A model generated the notes under the pieces. It was not told the origin of the DNA. It ran no database searches and was given only the letters and a program-made list of their open reading frames with translations. The position numbers and the translations under genes were made by a program. Below, in pieces: positions 15,001 to 26,780 of a stretch of DNA of 64,000 nt; positions within the stretch are counted from its first letter, which is position 1; each line of letters starts with the position of its first letter. Source of the stretch: Rhizophagus irregularis (taxonomy: Eukaryota > Glomeromycota > Glomeromycetes > Glomerales > Glomeraceae); contig NC_089432.1 in NCBI RefSeq assembly GCF_026210795.1, positions 1,426,001 through 1,490,000 of the forward strand, given 5' to 3'.

Positions 15001-16781
15001 ATCAGCGATATCGAAGTGAAAATTTACCAAACTTGTGGAGAACGATTGGAATGATTGGTTTCGACAGTTTCCGCGCTTATTACATGAGCGATACGACAAG
15101 AAATAACGATTATCCATTCCTCTCAGTATTTTTGAAATATTCCCAAGAATTAGAATTACTCAAACATCTTTTACCTATAGTAAAGTTTGTTCAAATTTTG
15201 CATTCCAAACTTGGATATCAGTTAGCAAGACAAACTGCAAGAGAAATGACTTTCATGCAATTTATTTATAAAGAATCTAATGGTGGTGATAATGAAGAAA
15301 TTTTCAATAGCTTGAAAACAGCTTTTGACGACTTTAAACTTGGTTGGAATACAGTTATATCTCTCGTAGATCGGTATCAATGTCATGAACTTCCCGATGA
15401 TAAGCCAGCCATGAAAGATGACTCACCAGTTGTTCTTGGTTTAGTGGAACAAAAAGATTCAGGAATTTACTTATGCGCAATTTTATACCATTTAGTTAAT
15501 ATACAAAATAAATTCTTACAAGAAGTCATTGAAATTCCACCTGGAACTTGTAAATCTCTCAAATTTTTAGATGAACCGACATTTGATTTTGGATCGTCAA
15601 CATCAAAAACAAAACCAGAAACACCTAATGGATATTGCCTTCAATCGATGTATCTTGATCAAGTTCGTTCCGTCAATATCATAAATTTTGAGTGGGATGA
15701 TGAAATTCTTGCATATAGTCAAAGAAATTTAGCAATTGCTAGAGGAGAAGATATTGTTTATGATTTGACAAAAATTGAAGCGGAATTGGCAAGTATTTTA
15801 GTATTTGAAAAAGTTTATATAGAAACTCAACCAGATTCACAATTATATCTAGAAGTTTTCCCATATCATTTGGAGTTATTCCAAGGATATATGAGAATTT
15901 TAAGTGATATTAAGAATTTAATAACCCAGGAGCCAATTCCAATTGAAAAGGTGAATTTATTAGGATTTTCTAAAAATTCTGGTTTACAACATGCATTGGA
16001 ACCAGCTCTAGATAACGCGTCAGAAATTTTATCATCATTGGAGATTCTTTTATGTTTCGTCAAACGCACTGCAGTTGGAGATAGAGAAAAATCAATTAAA
16101 AATTATGTTTCACAGTGGATGAAATTATCATCATTAAATGAACATGAAAGATTCTCTAAAATGTTAGAAGTGGATTTACGACTTAAACATTTAGTGTCTT
16201 TATACGAACTCGTCGAAGAACAAGTTGCCGATGTTAAAATTAAATATATTCATGAAAAATATAAGGAAGAACTTTCAGCAGATATGAGGGCGGCAATAAT
16301 GAATTCTGTAGATTTTGAACAGCAAACTACAATGAAAAAAGCCATACCAGCAGAAGCGTTCGCTTTAGCTTTAAAACGATTCATGTTACGATTTTTAACT
16401 TTAGAAAATCAAAAAGAAAAGGAACCGTTATATCATTATTTACGAGATGATAATACATTAAATTTTTGGCCTTCTACAGTTCCAGAAGAACTTATTGACG
16501 AATTATTTCCGGAAAATTTATTAGTGGCTAATACATATGAAGCTTATACATTTACAATGAACATTATTGAGGTAAGAAAACTTAATAATTATATATCTTT
16601 TTTTAGTTTTAATTAATAAATATACTTCAAATTTTAGAAAACGAGGGAAAAACAGGCTAAACAGGCCAAGCAGGCAAGGCAGGCTAAACCGGCTAAACCG
16701 GCTAATACTAGCAATTCAAATATCGGATCTAAACCTGGCAGAAGAAAGCCTGAGCGACGTGATAAATTTGACCGCATGTAG
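1..16781 (+). CDS. RNF213/mysterin-like giant AAA+ ATPase with RZ finger (5' partial)
   Basis: Fourteen exons joined by GT..AG introns keep one frame: <3-3218, 3289-4109, 4198-6039, 6118-8065, 8147-9314, 9388-9544, 9653-10181, 10262-10316, 10388-10493, 10566-11205, 11276-11685, 11774-14663, 14757-16571, 16638-16781. They total 15741 nt, or 5246 codons plus stop; human RNF213 is about 5200 aa. The frame is open to base 3, so the ATG at 99 is probably internal. Domains, counted from the window edge: acidic low-complexity region (1-760), CBM20-like (about 762-870), first active AAA with Walker A GEAGCGKTSL (2603-2612) and Walker B WLFFDE, second with Walker A GAPGSSKS (about 2919) and Walker B LLDE (about 2996), RZ finger (4459-4491), basic tail. 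Both Walker regions and the AACNPYRLR segment match AAA3/AAA4 of RNF213. Known family members are cytosolic AAA+ ubiquitin ligases acting on lipid droplets and intracellular bacteria. No C3HC4 RING is visible, so ligase activity would have to come from the RZ finger. The family call is strong; the function in a fungus is inferred. Confidence 0.93.
1204..1960 (+). repeat. in-frame coding repeats in the acidic N-terminus
   Basis: Two nested tandem duplications lie inside exon 1. A block of about 90 bp starting near 1204 recurs almost unchanged near 1387 (period 183 nt) and encodes NKNNQNLPMHGGMQ followed by an SDSQDE acidic stretch. A second block starting near 1677 recurs near 1809 (period about 132 nt) and encodes EEPINETNRPKTNK plus an SDSQDE-like stretch. 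Both periods are multiples of three, so the frame is kept. The repeats give a disordered, acidic, Ser-rich linker with many possible casein-kinase-2 sites. Near identity at DNA level suggests recent slippage or unequal exchange. Confidence 0.85.
2284..2610 (+). other. CBM20-like starch-binding domain in the RNF213-like gene
   Basis: The translation has the usual CBM20 landmarks: a first strand EIKVTFHVHF, then VVGKPVVFGNVKELGNW, a basic YWRSDPV segment, an aromatic YKYAIY strand, an IVWEGNDGQDNR segment and the terminal strand RTLNIE. The VFGNVxELGNW and WEGNxxxNR signatures are characteristic of the family. CBM20 domains bind glucans, and animal RNF213 also has one near its N-terminus. In a glycogen-storing fungus this could attach the AAA ring to glycogen or to glycan-bearing targets; that role is inference. 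Confidence 0.8.
14253..14354 (+). other. RZ-type zinc finger in the RNF213-like gene
   Basis: The translation reads C-K-C-G-Y-x6-C-G-G-x6-K-C-P-E-C-G-x3-G-G-x2-H, with cysteines at residues 4459, 4461, 4470, 4479 and 4482 and a histidine at 4491, counted from the window edge. This is the RZ finger shared by RNF213 and ZNFX1-type proteins, reported as the ligase element of RNF213 for bacterial LPS. By eye, the finger's early His (fifth residue from the first Cys in animal proteins) is Tyr here, while an extra Cys two residues after the first could supply a replacement ligand. The cysteine before GG, which I recall as the proposed catalytic residue, is kept. Confidence 0.82.
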
Positions 16782-19502
16782 AAATTCTTATTTATTTATT
16801 TTTTTTTTTAAAAAAAAAAAATTTATATATAGTAGTAGCTATTATTATTTTTATTACCGAATTTTAGACCATACCACAAAAATTAGCTTTTTTACAATTA
16901 TATTTGTTAAGAAATAAATATTAAAATCTTGCCTTTTAAATATGTTATCAATTCGAGAAACCATGAATTCTTTGTTATAAATAGTCGAGTATACGAAAAA
17001 GACAATCTCTATATTTGTTTTCTTAATATTCTAGGTCGGATGGCTCGGATCATGTACCAAGAGAAGCTATTGCAAAAGTTGGTTAGATTTATCAGTACTG
17101 TACAACGTTTTTAACTTTATTAAGTTCCATAATTATGAAATCGAAAATAAAAATTTTAATATAAATATGAATCACACACATTCCTCAAAACTTGAAAATC
17201 TAGCAAATTCATGTAAGTGACATTATGGTTAGGAGTATTTAATAATCCCATATTCCCATTTATTAAGCTTAAGATATTTAAGATTTGGAATTTCACATTA
17301 TTTGTAGAATTCTAATATACTTATTTTCGGTACGCCGGTACGGCGGTACGGTAATACAAATTAGTAAAAAAAAAAAATTACAATTTTCCGTACTCAGCAG
17401 ACCTTAAAAATAAATTTTGATTTTCCGTACTAATAATTTTACATTGATCGAATTTGCGAGAATGAATAATATGCTATGAGTATTTTCTCTTTTCTTTCTT
17501 GGAGTTGCGCTAGATTGGGGGATAATATATTTTCTTCATTCTTCATTAATTTTGTTATCCCTTGCAAGTTATGATATTTTTAAAATTACTCTAGGAAGAA
17601 ATAACTTCTGCACAAATGAACAATTGATTACTTCTTTTCTAGCGCGTAGTATGATGGTTGTTGTGGTGGTAAGTTGAAATAAAGAACTAGTAACAGAGAA
17701 AATTAAGGGTTGATCTGGCTTTCCTAGAGGGTTAGCTTATGTGCATTGCTTCTATCATAGAATCAAATTAGCGTGTTTCTTAAACAATAATACCATTTAA
17801 TGTATCCCCATGTATAACTTCATATTTAATACGTTCAAAATACATATACTAAATAATTAATTATCATTTAAAACAATGCTTAAAAATATTTTTTGCATAA
17901 GATTATTCGTAAATTTGCATATTTCAGATGTAGTTATTTTTTTGAAAATAAGCAAATAATAAATAGTAATTTATGATAAAAATCCTATATAAATTTTTAC
18001 ATTTTTTTATTATATTTATGAAAGTGAACAGTAAATAAAAAAGAGCATTTTAAACTATGATCAAAAAACAACCATAACATTTCTATTTCTCAATCACAGT
18101 TTTAGTGATAAAACTATTATTATAAACTGATTCCCAAAAAATTATTATTATTATTGAATATAAATTTTTTTAAAAAAAATATGGAATGATATTTATTTAC
18201 AAGGATTAGTTTTACAATTTGATGAATTGAAATTAATACATCAAGATGAATCTAAATCGATTTACACATTGTATAAACAGTGTATAAACTAATTTTAATG
18301 TTTAAAATCGTTTAATTATTTAATTTACCAGAAGTGAAAATCTCCTTACATGTTATTAAAAACCTGGACATAAATAAACACTTAGTAAAGCTGACAATTA
18401 TAATATTGAATTAGGCATATTTTCACTATTAAATTTATTTATAATTTAATACGTTTCTTCTATATATTTGTGTCAAATCTCTTATGCAATCTTCTTTAAA
18501 AGTCAAATATTTAATCAATTTTCTTTTAATAACGATAATGTATATATTGATTTACTCGTGAATTTGATCGAGCCAATCATTGATCGGTTCGTGAATCGTG
18601 ATATACAGGTAAATAAATTTTGCGGTCGAAAAAAAAAAGAGTAAATGTGCTTTTTTTTGTTAAAAAATATTATCATAATTGTAATAAATATATTAAATGA
18701 AAATAGTATTTACAATAAATACTGTAAATATATGTTCATTTCTTTCATTTTGATTAATCACATGATCGATTACATGTGATCAATTAAACGTGATCGAGTT
18801 TTTGATTGTGATCGTTCGGAATTTTGATCGGGTTTTGAATTGATAATTATTGGCTGATGAAATTGTGTGACCTGATCAACTTTTCGAATTTTCCGAACTT
18901 TCCAACAGCTAATACGCGCCCTAAAAAAGTTTAATATACCTTGATGGTATTGCTTATTTGCCATTTTTAAAAAAGAAAAATATTTTATTACATGAAAATA
19001 AGGTGACCAAGGTTAACCTTTAAATACCTCAATTTTGATTTTCATCACATGATAGGATTGGCTAATGGATTTTCGATCAAAAAAACCCGAACGATCAGAA
19101 TTGAACAGGCCTAATATTATCTAAAAATGTTTAAATTAGTTTTTATAAATACTAGATAATTTCAAATATTCTAAAGAATTTGTAATTTTTGCGCAGGTAT
19201 AAAATTGAATTTAGTGGGGTCCAACGACTCAACGACTCCAATGTTTTAAATATAATCTGGTGTATAATTTTCACTTAATAAAACTTCACTAAATGAAAAT
19301 GTTAAGTTGAAATTAAATTACAATATGAATTTAATGATGAAAATAATTTAAATCTGCAATTTCTTGAAGTTTTAAATTTTATTTATTGCAAATAAAATTT
19401 GAATTTTGTAAGATTAATTCAAAAGTATCATTCAAATATTCATAAAATCAAAAGAAGGATATGTTAACCCAGCAAAACAATATATTATATATATATATAT
19501 AT
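16782..19502. other. AT-rich intergenic region
   Basis: No convincing gene was found. AATAAA at 16913-16918, 132 nt past the RNF213-like stop, is a plausible polyadenylation signal. Around 17330-17430 there is a run of GTACGG/GCCGTAC motifs. At 18550-19100 there are many TGATCG-type motifs that look like a decayed repeat. An (AT)n tract ends at 19502 and is the insertion site of the MULE. Confidence 0.5.
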
Positions 19503-20791
19503 GGGTTTAAAATTTGTGCGCACCCGCGCATGTGCGCACCCCCACGTGATTTATTAATTTTATAAAATTTAATTGGCTAGCTAAGCATACAATCAATAAT
19601 TTAATTTTATTTGTTGATTTTTTTACACACGATCATATTACATCTCTTTTTTTCGTATTATACCCTTCTTTTTTTAAAGCTTCGCTTAACAATTAACGTT
19701 AAAAATTTAACCCTTCCCCCTATCGTTTTTCGGTATTTTTCTAGCTTTAACTTTGAAAATGGTAAGTTTAAGTGTTAATATGTAGCTTTTTTGACGTATT
19801 TTATTTCTTTAATTAACTGATATTGTTCTTTTTTTTATAGGTGTTTTAAATCTCGGCTGGTTAGTAGTATTCTTTTACATTTACTTAAACCTGGTTGCTT
19901 TTTCTTTTTGGGCGCGACTTTCTACTCAAGAGTATTCAATATGAAAAGGGGAGATCGGTTCCTTTGTTGTAGGCTTAGGTACAGGTTTCTACACGTTACT
20001 TATAGGTATTATTATGTTCTTCTTTCTTGTTTTCGTTCGTTCTTTCATTCTTTATTGCTAATTTTGATTTCTTTTCGGGTATGATTTTCTACTTCTTCTG
20101 TAGGACTAGGTACGGCTTTGTTTTTATGCTTTTCTTTTTTATTTTCATTCTTTTATGTTCTTTCTTTTATTTTTTGCGCTAATTTCTGTTTTCTTTTAGG
20201 TGCAACCTTCCACTTCGCCTGTAGAACTAAGTGCAGCTTTCTACTTTATTTGATGTAAGTTTTTCTTCTTTATTTTTATTTTCTATTCGTTTTTTCATTC
20301 ATTCTTCGTTGCTGATTTTGAATTTCTCTCTCTTGTAACTTAGGTACAGCTTTCCACTCTCTTATAGGTACAGTATTTTATACTTTTCTTTTTTTGTTTT
20401 AGTTCTTTTATTCATTTTTTGTTACTAACTTCGGTTTTCTTTTTTAGATATAGTTTCTAAACTACTGAACACTTACTTCGCGGGTAAAGATATAGGGGAA
20501 AATGGACGTGAATTTGTATTTAGGCATATTTATTTATTGAATACTTCTTTCTCCAGAAAGGGATATATTTGAAGAATGTTTTTATTTAGAACAATAAAAT
20601 GAGATCCATAATAAAAGCGCCAGAAAATGTTATTAAACTCGTCACCATTTTCTTTTTTCTTTTAATCTATTAGCAACTTTTATTTTTCTGTTGATAGGTC
20701 AAGGTTTTAAATTAGTTTCGTAAATGTAGAAAATAATTACTGTAATTTTTTACATTGTAAAGAATGAGTTTTTCTTTAATAAATTCAATAA
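19503..20791 (+). repeat. left terminal inverted repeat of MULE
   Basis: About 1.29 kb, matching the reverse complement of 23640-24934. The outer part to about 20590 looks nearly identical. Inward from there are small indels (for example an extra AACAATAAAATG near 20590) and substitutions. Between about 19978 and 20460 the arm is built from roughly four degenerate units of 115-135 bp, each with an aGGTaCaGCTTTCtACTt-like box followed by a T-rich stretch with CATTCTTTnnTGCTAAtTTT. Such subterminal arrays are often transposase-binding or promoter sites. Confidence 0.88.
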
Positions 20792-20960
20792 AAAATGATA
20801 AAGTAGATGATTAATCAGTTTTGTAAATCGTGTTATGTCATTATGTGTGTTGTTGATCATTGATTTTTTAAGGAAAAAAAAATTTTACATCGAACCAACA
20901 ATTTTGTTTTATTTGTTTTTACATCGTGCGCGTTATCCATACTTTAATTTGTATACGGAA

Positions 20961-23491
20961 ATGGCAAGTTCTACAAGTTCTAATGAACAACAACAACTTT
21001 ATATTGGCCAATATTTTGTTACATGGGATACTGCTATTGAATATGTTCAAAAATGGTGTAATATTCAAGGCTTCCAAACACGTTTCAACCGTTCTGAACG
21101 TAATGCAGAAGGTGAATATCGAAAATTGACAATTATTTGTCAACATGCTGGCAAATCTAGGAAACCATTAACTGAGCTGCAAACAAATAAAGAAAAATCC
21201 AAAAAAAAATCAATAAATCAATTCAGATGGGTTGTAAAGCACATATTAATTTATCAAGACCGGAGAGGGACAATATCAATCAATATGTATATGTTACTAC
21301 TATTTCCAATGATCATTGTCATGAACTTAACTGTCAGCTTGTAAATTATGAGAATGAAGTAATGATGTCAGAAGAAATGCTAAAGGATATTGAATTTTTA
21401 ACAAAACATGTTCATCTTTCCACAACACAACAAAGAATTTATCTTGAAGAAAAATATCCTGAACAAAAAATTCGATCTGATATTCTTCGCAGTGAGATAC
21501 AAAAATATCGACCATCAGCTAAAGATTTAAGTAATGATGCATCAAAACTTTATGAATATCTTATTAAATTAAAGGATAATGATACTAGATGGCAAATTTT
21601 TGTTGATTTTGATGAAACAAAAGTGTTGAGAAGATTATTTTGGATGAGTCCTAATCAAATAGAGCTTTGGATACAATATCATGATGTTATAATTAATGAT
21701 ATAACTTACAGAACAAATAGATACAATATGGCATTATCACTATTTGTTGCTATTGATAATTGTAATTGTTCACGATTAGTATGTCAGGCACTTGTTGATG
21801 ACGAAACGGCTGATGCACATATATGGATTCTTGAATGTACTTTACTTGCCACAGGTGGTAAAAGACAAAATGAAAATATAAATGGAGGATTAATTCCATT
21901 GGTTTTTATGACTGATTCAGATCCTGCTGTGGACGCTGCATGTATTAGAGTTTATAAAGGCTGTTATGCAATGCACTGCATATACCATATTAATCAAAAT
22001 CTGCATAAAAATCTTTTTGGACCTTTGGGCGAAAATTATTCCCAATTTTTAAATGAATTTTATAATGCTAGAAATAGTTTAAGTCAAGAAAGATTTGAGC
22101 GCTTATTTCATGAATTAGTTGAGAAATATAAGCAGATTTCTAATTATTTGAATAATTTGTATAAATCCAAAACATATTGGGCTTTTTGTTATACCTCAAC
22201 AATTTTTACTGCAGCAACACAAACAACTTCACGAGTAGAAGGTTTAAATGCAGTTCTGAAAAAAGAACTCATTAATTCTAATACTTCGTTAGTTCAACTT
22301 AATAAGACAATAACTCGCCGTCATCAAGAAGAAGAACGTCAAAAAGAATATGCATTTTGGAAATCAGTTATTCCTTGTGTAATTGTTTCACAAACTGCAA
22401 ATTTTCTTTTTCCTGCAGTTGAAACAATTATCAAAAATTATCTAACAGACCCATTATATAACCTTCAAGTTCAAGAAATAAATCAAAGTGTGTATTATAG
22501 ATGTGAACAATTTGACTTAAACCAGTTTAATATATTTGAACAGGTATGAAAAAATTCTTAGCTTCTTTATTTCATTATATATTAAAAGTATAGCTAAGAT
22601 TTTTATATCTTAAAAATAATTAAATTTAAGGAAATGAATACTACAGGATTTTTAGAAGATTTACCTGATGAACGTAAAGCATGTATTAAGTCAATTTTTA
22701 ATCATGTTAACCAAGAAGAAATTAAAGAAGTTTGGGGAGTCTCAGTCCAAAATACTCAAAAATTCAAGCATTTTATCCTTTTAATGAACAATTCGGCACA
22801 TTTGTGTTCATGTTTAGCAACAATTACAAGAGGCATTGTTTGCCGTCATTATTTTAGTCTTATGATGCATACACATGCAGCAACATTTCATATTCGACTT
22901 ATTAGGAAACGGTGGTATAAGAATCCTGAATTAAATGGAAAAAATGAACCTTTTGTGTATGCTGCTAAATTTCAGAATACAGAATTACCAAAACAGTCTA
23001 AAAATCAAGAAGTTCCATATTTAACAGCTATGATTCAAAATAATGTTGATAAATGGGATCAAAAAAGCAAAACAAATTTAGATGAAAGAATTTTTTATGG
23101 AAAAGTAATGGGAATGGCAAAAAAAGTTACTCTTAAAGCGGTTGAAAACCATGATACACGAATTTTTGAGATTTTTAAAGAATATCTTGATGAAAACGGA
23201 AATTTGGAGAATAATGATAGTAGAAATAATGAACCAGATCTTAATTTGGATGTTGAGTCTAGTGAAAATGACGAAGAAAATGACGAAGAAAATGATGAAG
23301 AAAATGATTGCAGTTTTTTACATCTTCAAAATCCCATGAAAAGACCTAAAAAAGGAAGACCAAAAGGAACGAAAAGGATTAAAAGTGTTACTGAAATTTC
23401 TAGCAAAAATAAACGCCACTGCAAAATTTGTGGCGAAGTTGGGCATTACTCAAATACATGCATACGCAATCCAAATCGTAAAGGCAAATAA
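20961..23491 (+). CDS. MULE transposase (FAR1-like, DDE, SWIM, CCHC knuckle), frameshifted at an A9 run
   Basis: Exons 20961-22543 and 22631-23491, with an 87-nt GT..AG intron after a CAG codon. The start MASSTSSNEQ is the first ATG before conserved sequence. Order: FAR1-type N-terminus; GCKAHINLS; catalytic Asp in INDITYRTNRYN (about 21698); second Asp in FMTDSDPAVD (about 21914); MULE C-x2-H motif CIYH (about 21977); Glu in RVEGLNAVL (about 22235); SWIM finger CSC..CRH (about 22810-22853); acidic linker; CCHC knuckle CKICGEVGHYSNTC (about 23421). It catalyses cut-and-paste transposition at the flanking TIRs. The first 80 codons are one frame off from the rest; the switch falls at or near the A9 run at 21201-21209, where one extra A would join the frames. 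This may be a true mutation or an assembly error. Confidence 0.85.
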
Positions 23492-23639
23492 TTTAAACGT
23501 ATTATTTTTTATAGATAACAGTTAGCGCAACGTATGCATTAACCTAATATTGTATTTTTTAATCATATAATAAAGATATTTTGGCTCAACTTTATTTAAG
23601 TGATACCTTTTCTTTGTATTTTATTTTATTAAATCATTT

Positions 23640-24934
23640 AAAGTGAATTTATTAAGACAAATTCGTTCTTTACAATATAGAATATTACAGTAATTGATAT
23701 TTCTACATTACGGAACTAATTTAAAAACCATCTAAAAATTTAGACCTAACAACCAAAAATAAAAGTTGCTAAAAAGATTAAAGATTAAAAGAAAAAAGAA
23801 AATGGCGACGAGTTTAATATTTTCTGGCGCTTTTATTATGGATCTCCTAAATAAAAACATTCTTCAAATATATCCCTTTCTGGAGAAAGAAGTATTCAAT
23901 AAATAAATATGCCTAAATACAAATTCACGTCCATTTTCCCCTATATCTTTACCCGCGAAGTAAGTGTTCAGTAGTTTAGAAACTATATCTAAAAAAGAAA
24001 ACCGAAGTTAGTAACAAAAAATGAATAAAAGAACTAAAACAAAAAAAGAAAAGTATAAAATACTGTACCTATAAGAGAGTGGAAAGCTGTACCTAAGTTA
24101 CAAGAGAGAGAAATTCAAAATCAGCAACGAAGAATGAATGAAAAAACGAATAGAAAATAAAAATAAAGAAGAAAAACTTACATCAAATAAAGTAGAAAGC
24201 TGCACTTAGTTCTACAGGCGAAGTGGAAGGTTGCACCTAAAAGAAAACAGAAATTAGCGCAAAAAATAAAAGAAAGAACATAAAAGAATGAAAATAAAAA
24301 AGAAAAGCATAAAAACAAAGCCGTACCTAGTCCTACAGAAGAAGTAGAAAATCATACCCGAAAAGAAATCAAAATTAGCAATAAAGAATGAAAGAACGAA
24401 CGAAAACAAGAAAGAAGAACATAATAATACCTATAAGTAACGTGTAGAAACCTGTACCTAAGCCTACAACAAAGGAACCGATCTCCCCTTTTCATATTGA
24501 ATACTCTTGAGTAGAAAGTCGCGCCCAAAAAGAAAAAGCAACCAGGTTTAAGTAAATGTAAAAGAATACTACTAACCAGCCGAGATTTAAAACACCTATA
24601 AAAAAAAGAACAATATCAGTTAATTAAAGAAATAAAATACGTCAAAAAAGCTACATATTAACACTTAAACTTACCATTTTCAAAGTTAAAGCTAGAAAAA
24701 TACCGAAAAACGATAGGGGGAAGGGTTAAATTTTTAACGTTAATTGTTAAGCGAAGCTTTAAAAAAAGAAGGGTATAATACGAAAAAAAAGAGATGTAAT
24801 ATGATCGTGTGTAAAAAAATCAACAAATAAAATTAAATTATTGATTGTATGCTTAGCTAGCCAATTAAATTTTATAAAATTAATAAATCACGTGGGGGTG
24901 CGCACATGCGCGGGTGCGCACAAATTTTAAACCC
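23640..24934 (-). repeat. right terminal inverted repeat of MULE
   Basis: The mirror image of 19503-20791, including the internal array of about 120-bp units (about 23990-24460). The inner boundary is where similarity fades near 23640, some 150 bp after the transposase stop. This arm probably also supplies the transposase 3' UTR: TATAATAAAG lies near 23566, just inside it. Confidence 0.86.
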
Positions 24935-25161
24935 TATATATATATATGTAATATATATTTTTTAAAAATTTTGACCAAGAAAAATAAAAGTGATAGGTTA
25001 AAATGGTGTAATAAAAAAAAAACTAGGAAGAGAAATGGAAACGAGTGGTAGTCAGATGAGTCAAGTTTGCTCTTTCGAGTCAGATGGTAGTGTAAGAGTG
25101 TGAAGAAAGTAAAGTTTGGTGGTTGATCAGTGATGTTTTAGGTTCTTTTGATCGGTATGAC

Positions 25162-25504
25162 GATAATGAGTATGATATGACCCTCATTGTATGTATGATA
25201 TAGATTTAATTTATCTATACTGTATAGTTATTGATTCTAATATACGGTATAGTTTTAAGGTTAGGGTTAGGCAAAAATTAGGATTAGGGCTAGATTAGAA
25301 TTAGTGTTAGGATTAGTGTTGGGATTAAGTGTTATATAGGAGTTAGATTAGGGTTAGGATTAGGGTAAGGATTAGGGCTAGGAATCAGAGTTAGACTTTA
25401 AATATTAAGATTTAAAGTAACTATACAGTATAGATAAAAATTATACTGTATAAAATAAAAAACTATACCATACATGCAATGAGGGTCATATCATACTCAT
25501 TATC
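25162..25504. mobile_element. MITE-like inverted-repeat element with telomere-like core
   Basis: The left end GATAATGAGTATGATATGAC at 25162 is matched by its reverse complement ending at 25504. The arms are about 38-40 bp with few mismatches, and shorter inverted ACTATACAGTATAG-like motifs lie inside. The core (about 25257-25395) is a run of TTAGGG-like units: GGTTAGGGTTAGG, ATTAGGGCTAG, AGGGTTAGGATTAGGG. No coding capacity and no clear target duplication. It could be a MITE that captured telomeric sequence, or a repaired break holding telomere-like DNA. Confidence 0.6.
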
Positions 25505-25858
25505 TATATACTCTGTTTTGATTGGCATGGAATTGAGCCTTTAGCTGTGGTTGTTCTAATTATCCCAATTCTATTTTCAGCGTTTCAAATATAGCAGTGA
25601 CAAAAAACGAACGAACTTATTTTTTCAGGATGTTTGACGAAAACGATCAAGGAAAGATATAATTGGCAAGCATATAGAAAATTAGATGAGAAGAAACAAG
25701 ACTTGTCAGATTTCAAATTAGTCAAAGATTATATAATAAAAATATGGCGGAAATTTTGCCAAGATTATCAAAATTAACAAAATAAAATTTATTTTGATAT
25801 ATTTTAATAATGAGAAAGATTTATGAATTTATCACGGGCCATATATAGTCGACGATGG

Positions 25859-26239
25859 ATGAAGATATGGGAAAGGTTTACAAATGAAAGGACAAGAGGA
25901 GCTTATTGGAATGAATGGTGTTTTCAAAAAGCGGCGGATTGGGAATGCAAATAAAAATAACATAACTTCTTCATCGGAAGATGAACAATTCGAAGATGCT
26001 CTATCAAGTCCCCAAAGCCTTTGTCAACGATACCTAGGAGTAAAGAAGAACACGAAGATTTTACCAATTTGAATAACGAATTTAGAGAACATTTTGACAA
26101 AATAAGTAAAGAGAATGAGGTAGTAACAGAAACAAAAAAAATTAAAGAAATCAGAAATGCGGATAAAGACAATATAAATGAAAACAAGAAACGCGTAGTG
26201 GCAACGCAAGGTGACAGAGTAGACTCTGACAACGAATAA
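25859..26239 (+). pseudogene. small unrecognised coding fragment
   Basis: Two overlapping open frames look protein-like: one from the ATG at 25884 ending at 26072, and one from 26021 to 26239 that is Lys/Glu/Asn rich (KEEHEDFTNLNNEFREHF). They could be one acidic, charged protein split by a one-base shift near 25995-26020. A third frame through 25830-25952 reads RWMKIWERFTNERTRGAYW and also looks coding. I do not recognise a family. This may be a relic of a retroelement or a short lineage-specific gene. Confidence 0.25.
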
Positions 26240-26780
26240 ACAAAATTATTTCTTTTATAATAAGATCGAGGTCTTCTGATGTGTGCTTGGAATTGGTTGA
26301 AAATTAAGTGGACGATTGGATACTTTCCTGAATTTCGCGCGACTATTGGATACATTTCTAACAAGAGCGTAGATTGATGGACTTTATTTCTTACTGTTTT
26401 AATTTTTCTTTTTTTGTTTTTATTTTGTCTTTTAGTTTAACAAATTTATACAAGTTTATTTTTTTTAGGTAATTTTTTAGGAATTTAATAGTTAATATTC
26501 TTGTAGTATTTAGTTTTTAGTGAAATTTTTAGAAAAAATAGAAAAAAATAGGAAAATATCAAAAAATCAAAAAAAATCTTACTGATAAAATTTTTTTGTT
26601 TAGTAGTTTAGTAACACAAATAGATCATAAACTTAGCAATCAGAGTTTAGATTTATTAGTTATTTAGAAATTAGAATATATCGGTTAGTTATAGAGTCAT
26701 TAACGATCTTTTGTTATTGGTTCTAGGTAAAAATGTGCTACTAAAAAAAAAAAGATTGAGATCTTGTAGAACTATTAAAG

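Larger units (their letters stand above)
19503..24934 (+). mobile_element. Mutator-like (MULE) DNA transposon with long TIRs
   Basis: The element starts with GGGTTTAAAATTTGTGCGCA at 19503 and ends with the reverse complement at 24934 (5432 bp). It carries one spliced transposase gene between long inverted repeats. It sits inside an AT-dinucleotide tract, so both flanks read TATATATAT, which fits a 9-bp MULE target duplication; the tract itself makes the exact length unreadable. The near-identical outer TIRs and almost intact transposase suggest recent activity. It separates the RNF213-like gene from the P-loop gene. Confidence 0.9.

Noticed and set aside
18770-18964. A 64-codon - strand ORF
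   Set aside because: It overlaps a TGATCG-rich repeat-like region, has no motif, and shows no splice-supported extension.
19503-24934. Possible LTR retrotransposon because of two long similar arms
   Set aside because: The arms are inverted, not direct, and the enclosed protein is a MULE transposase, not Gag-Pol.
25240-25400. A true telomere or chromosome end
   Set aside because: The TTAGGG-like units are degenerate, short and embedded between inverted arms with coding DNA on both sides.
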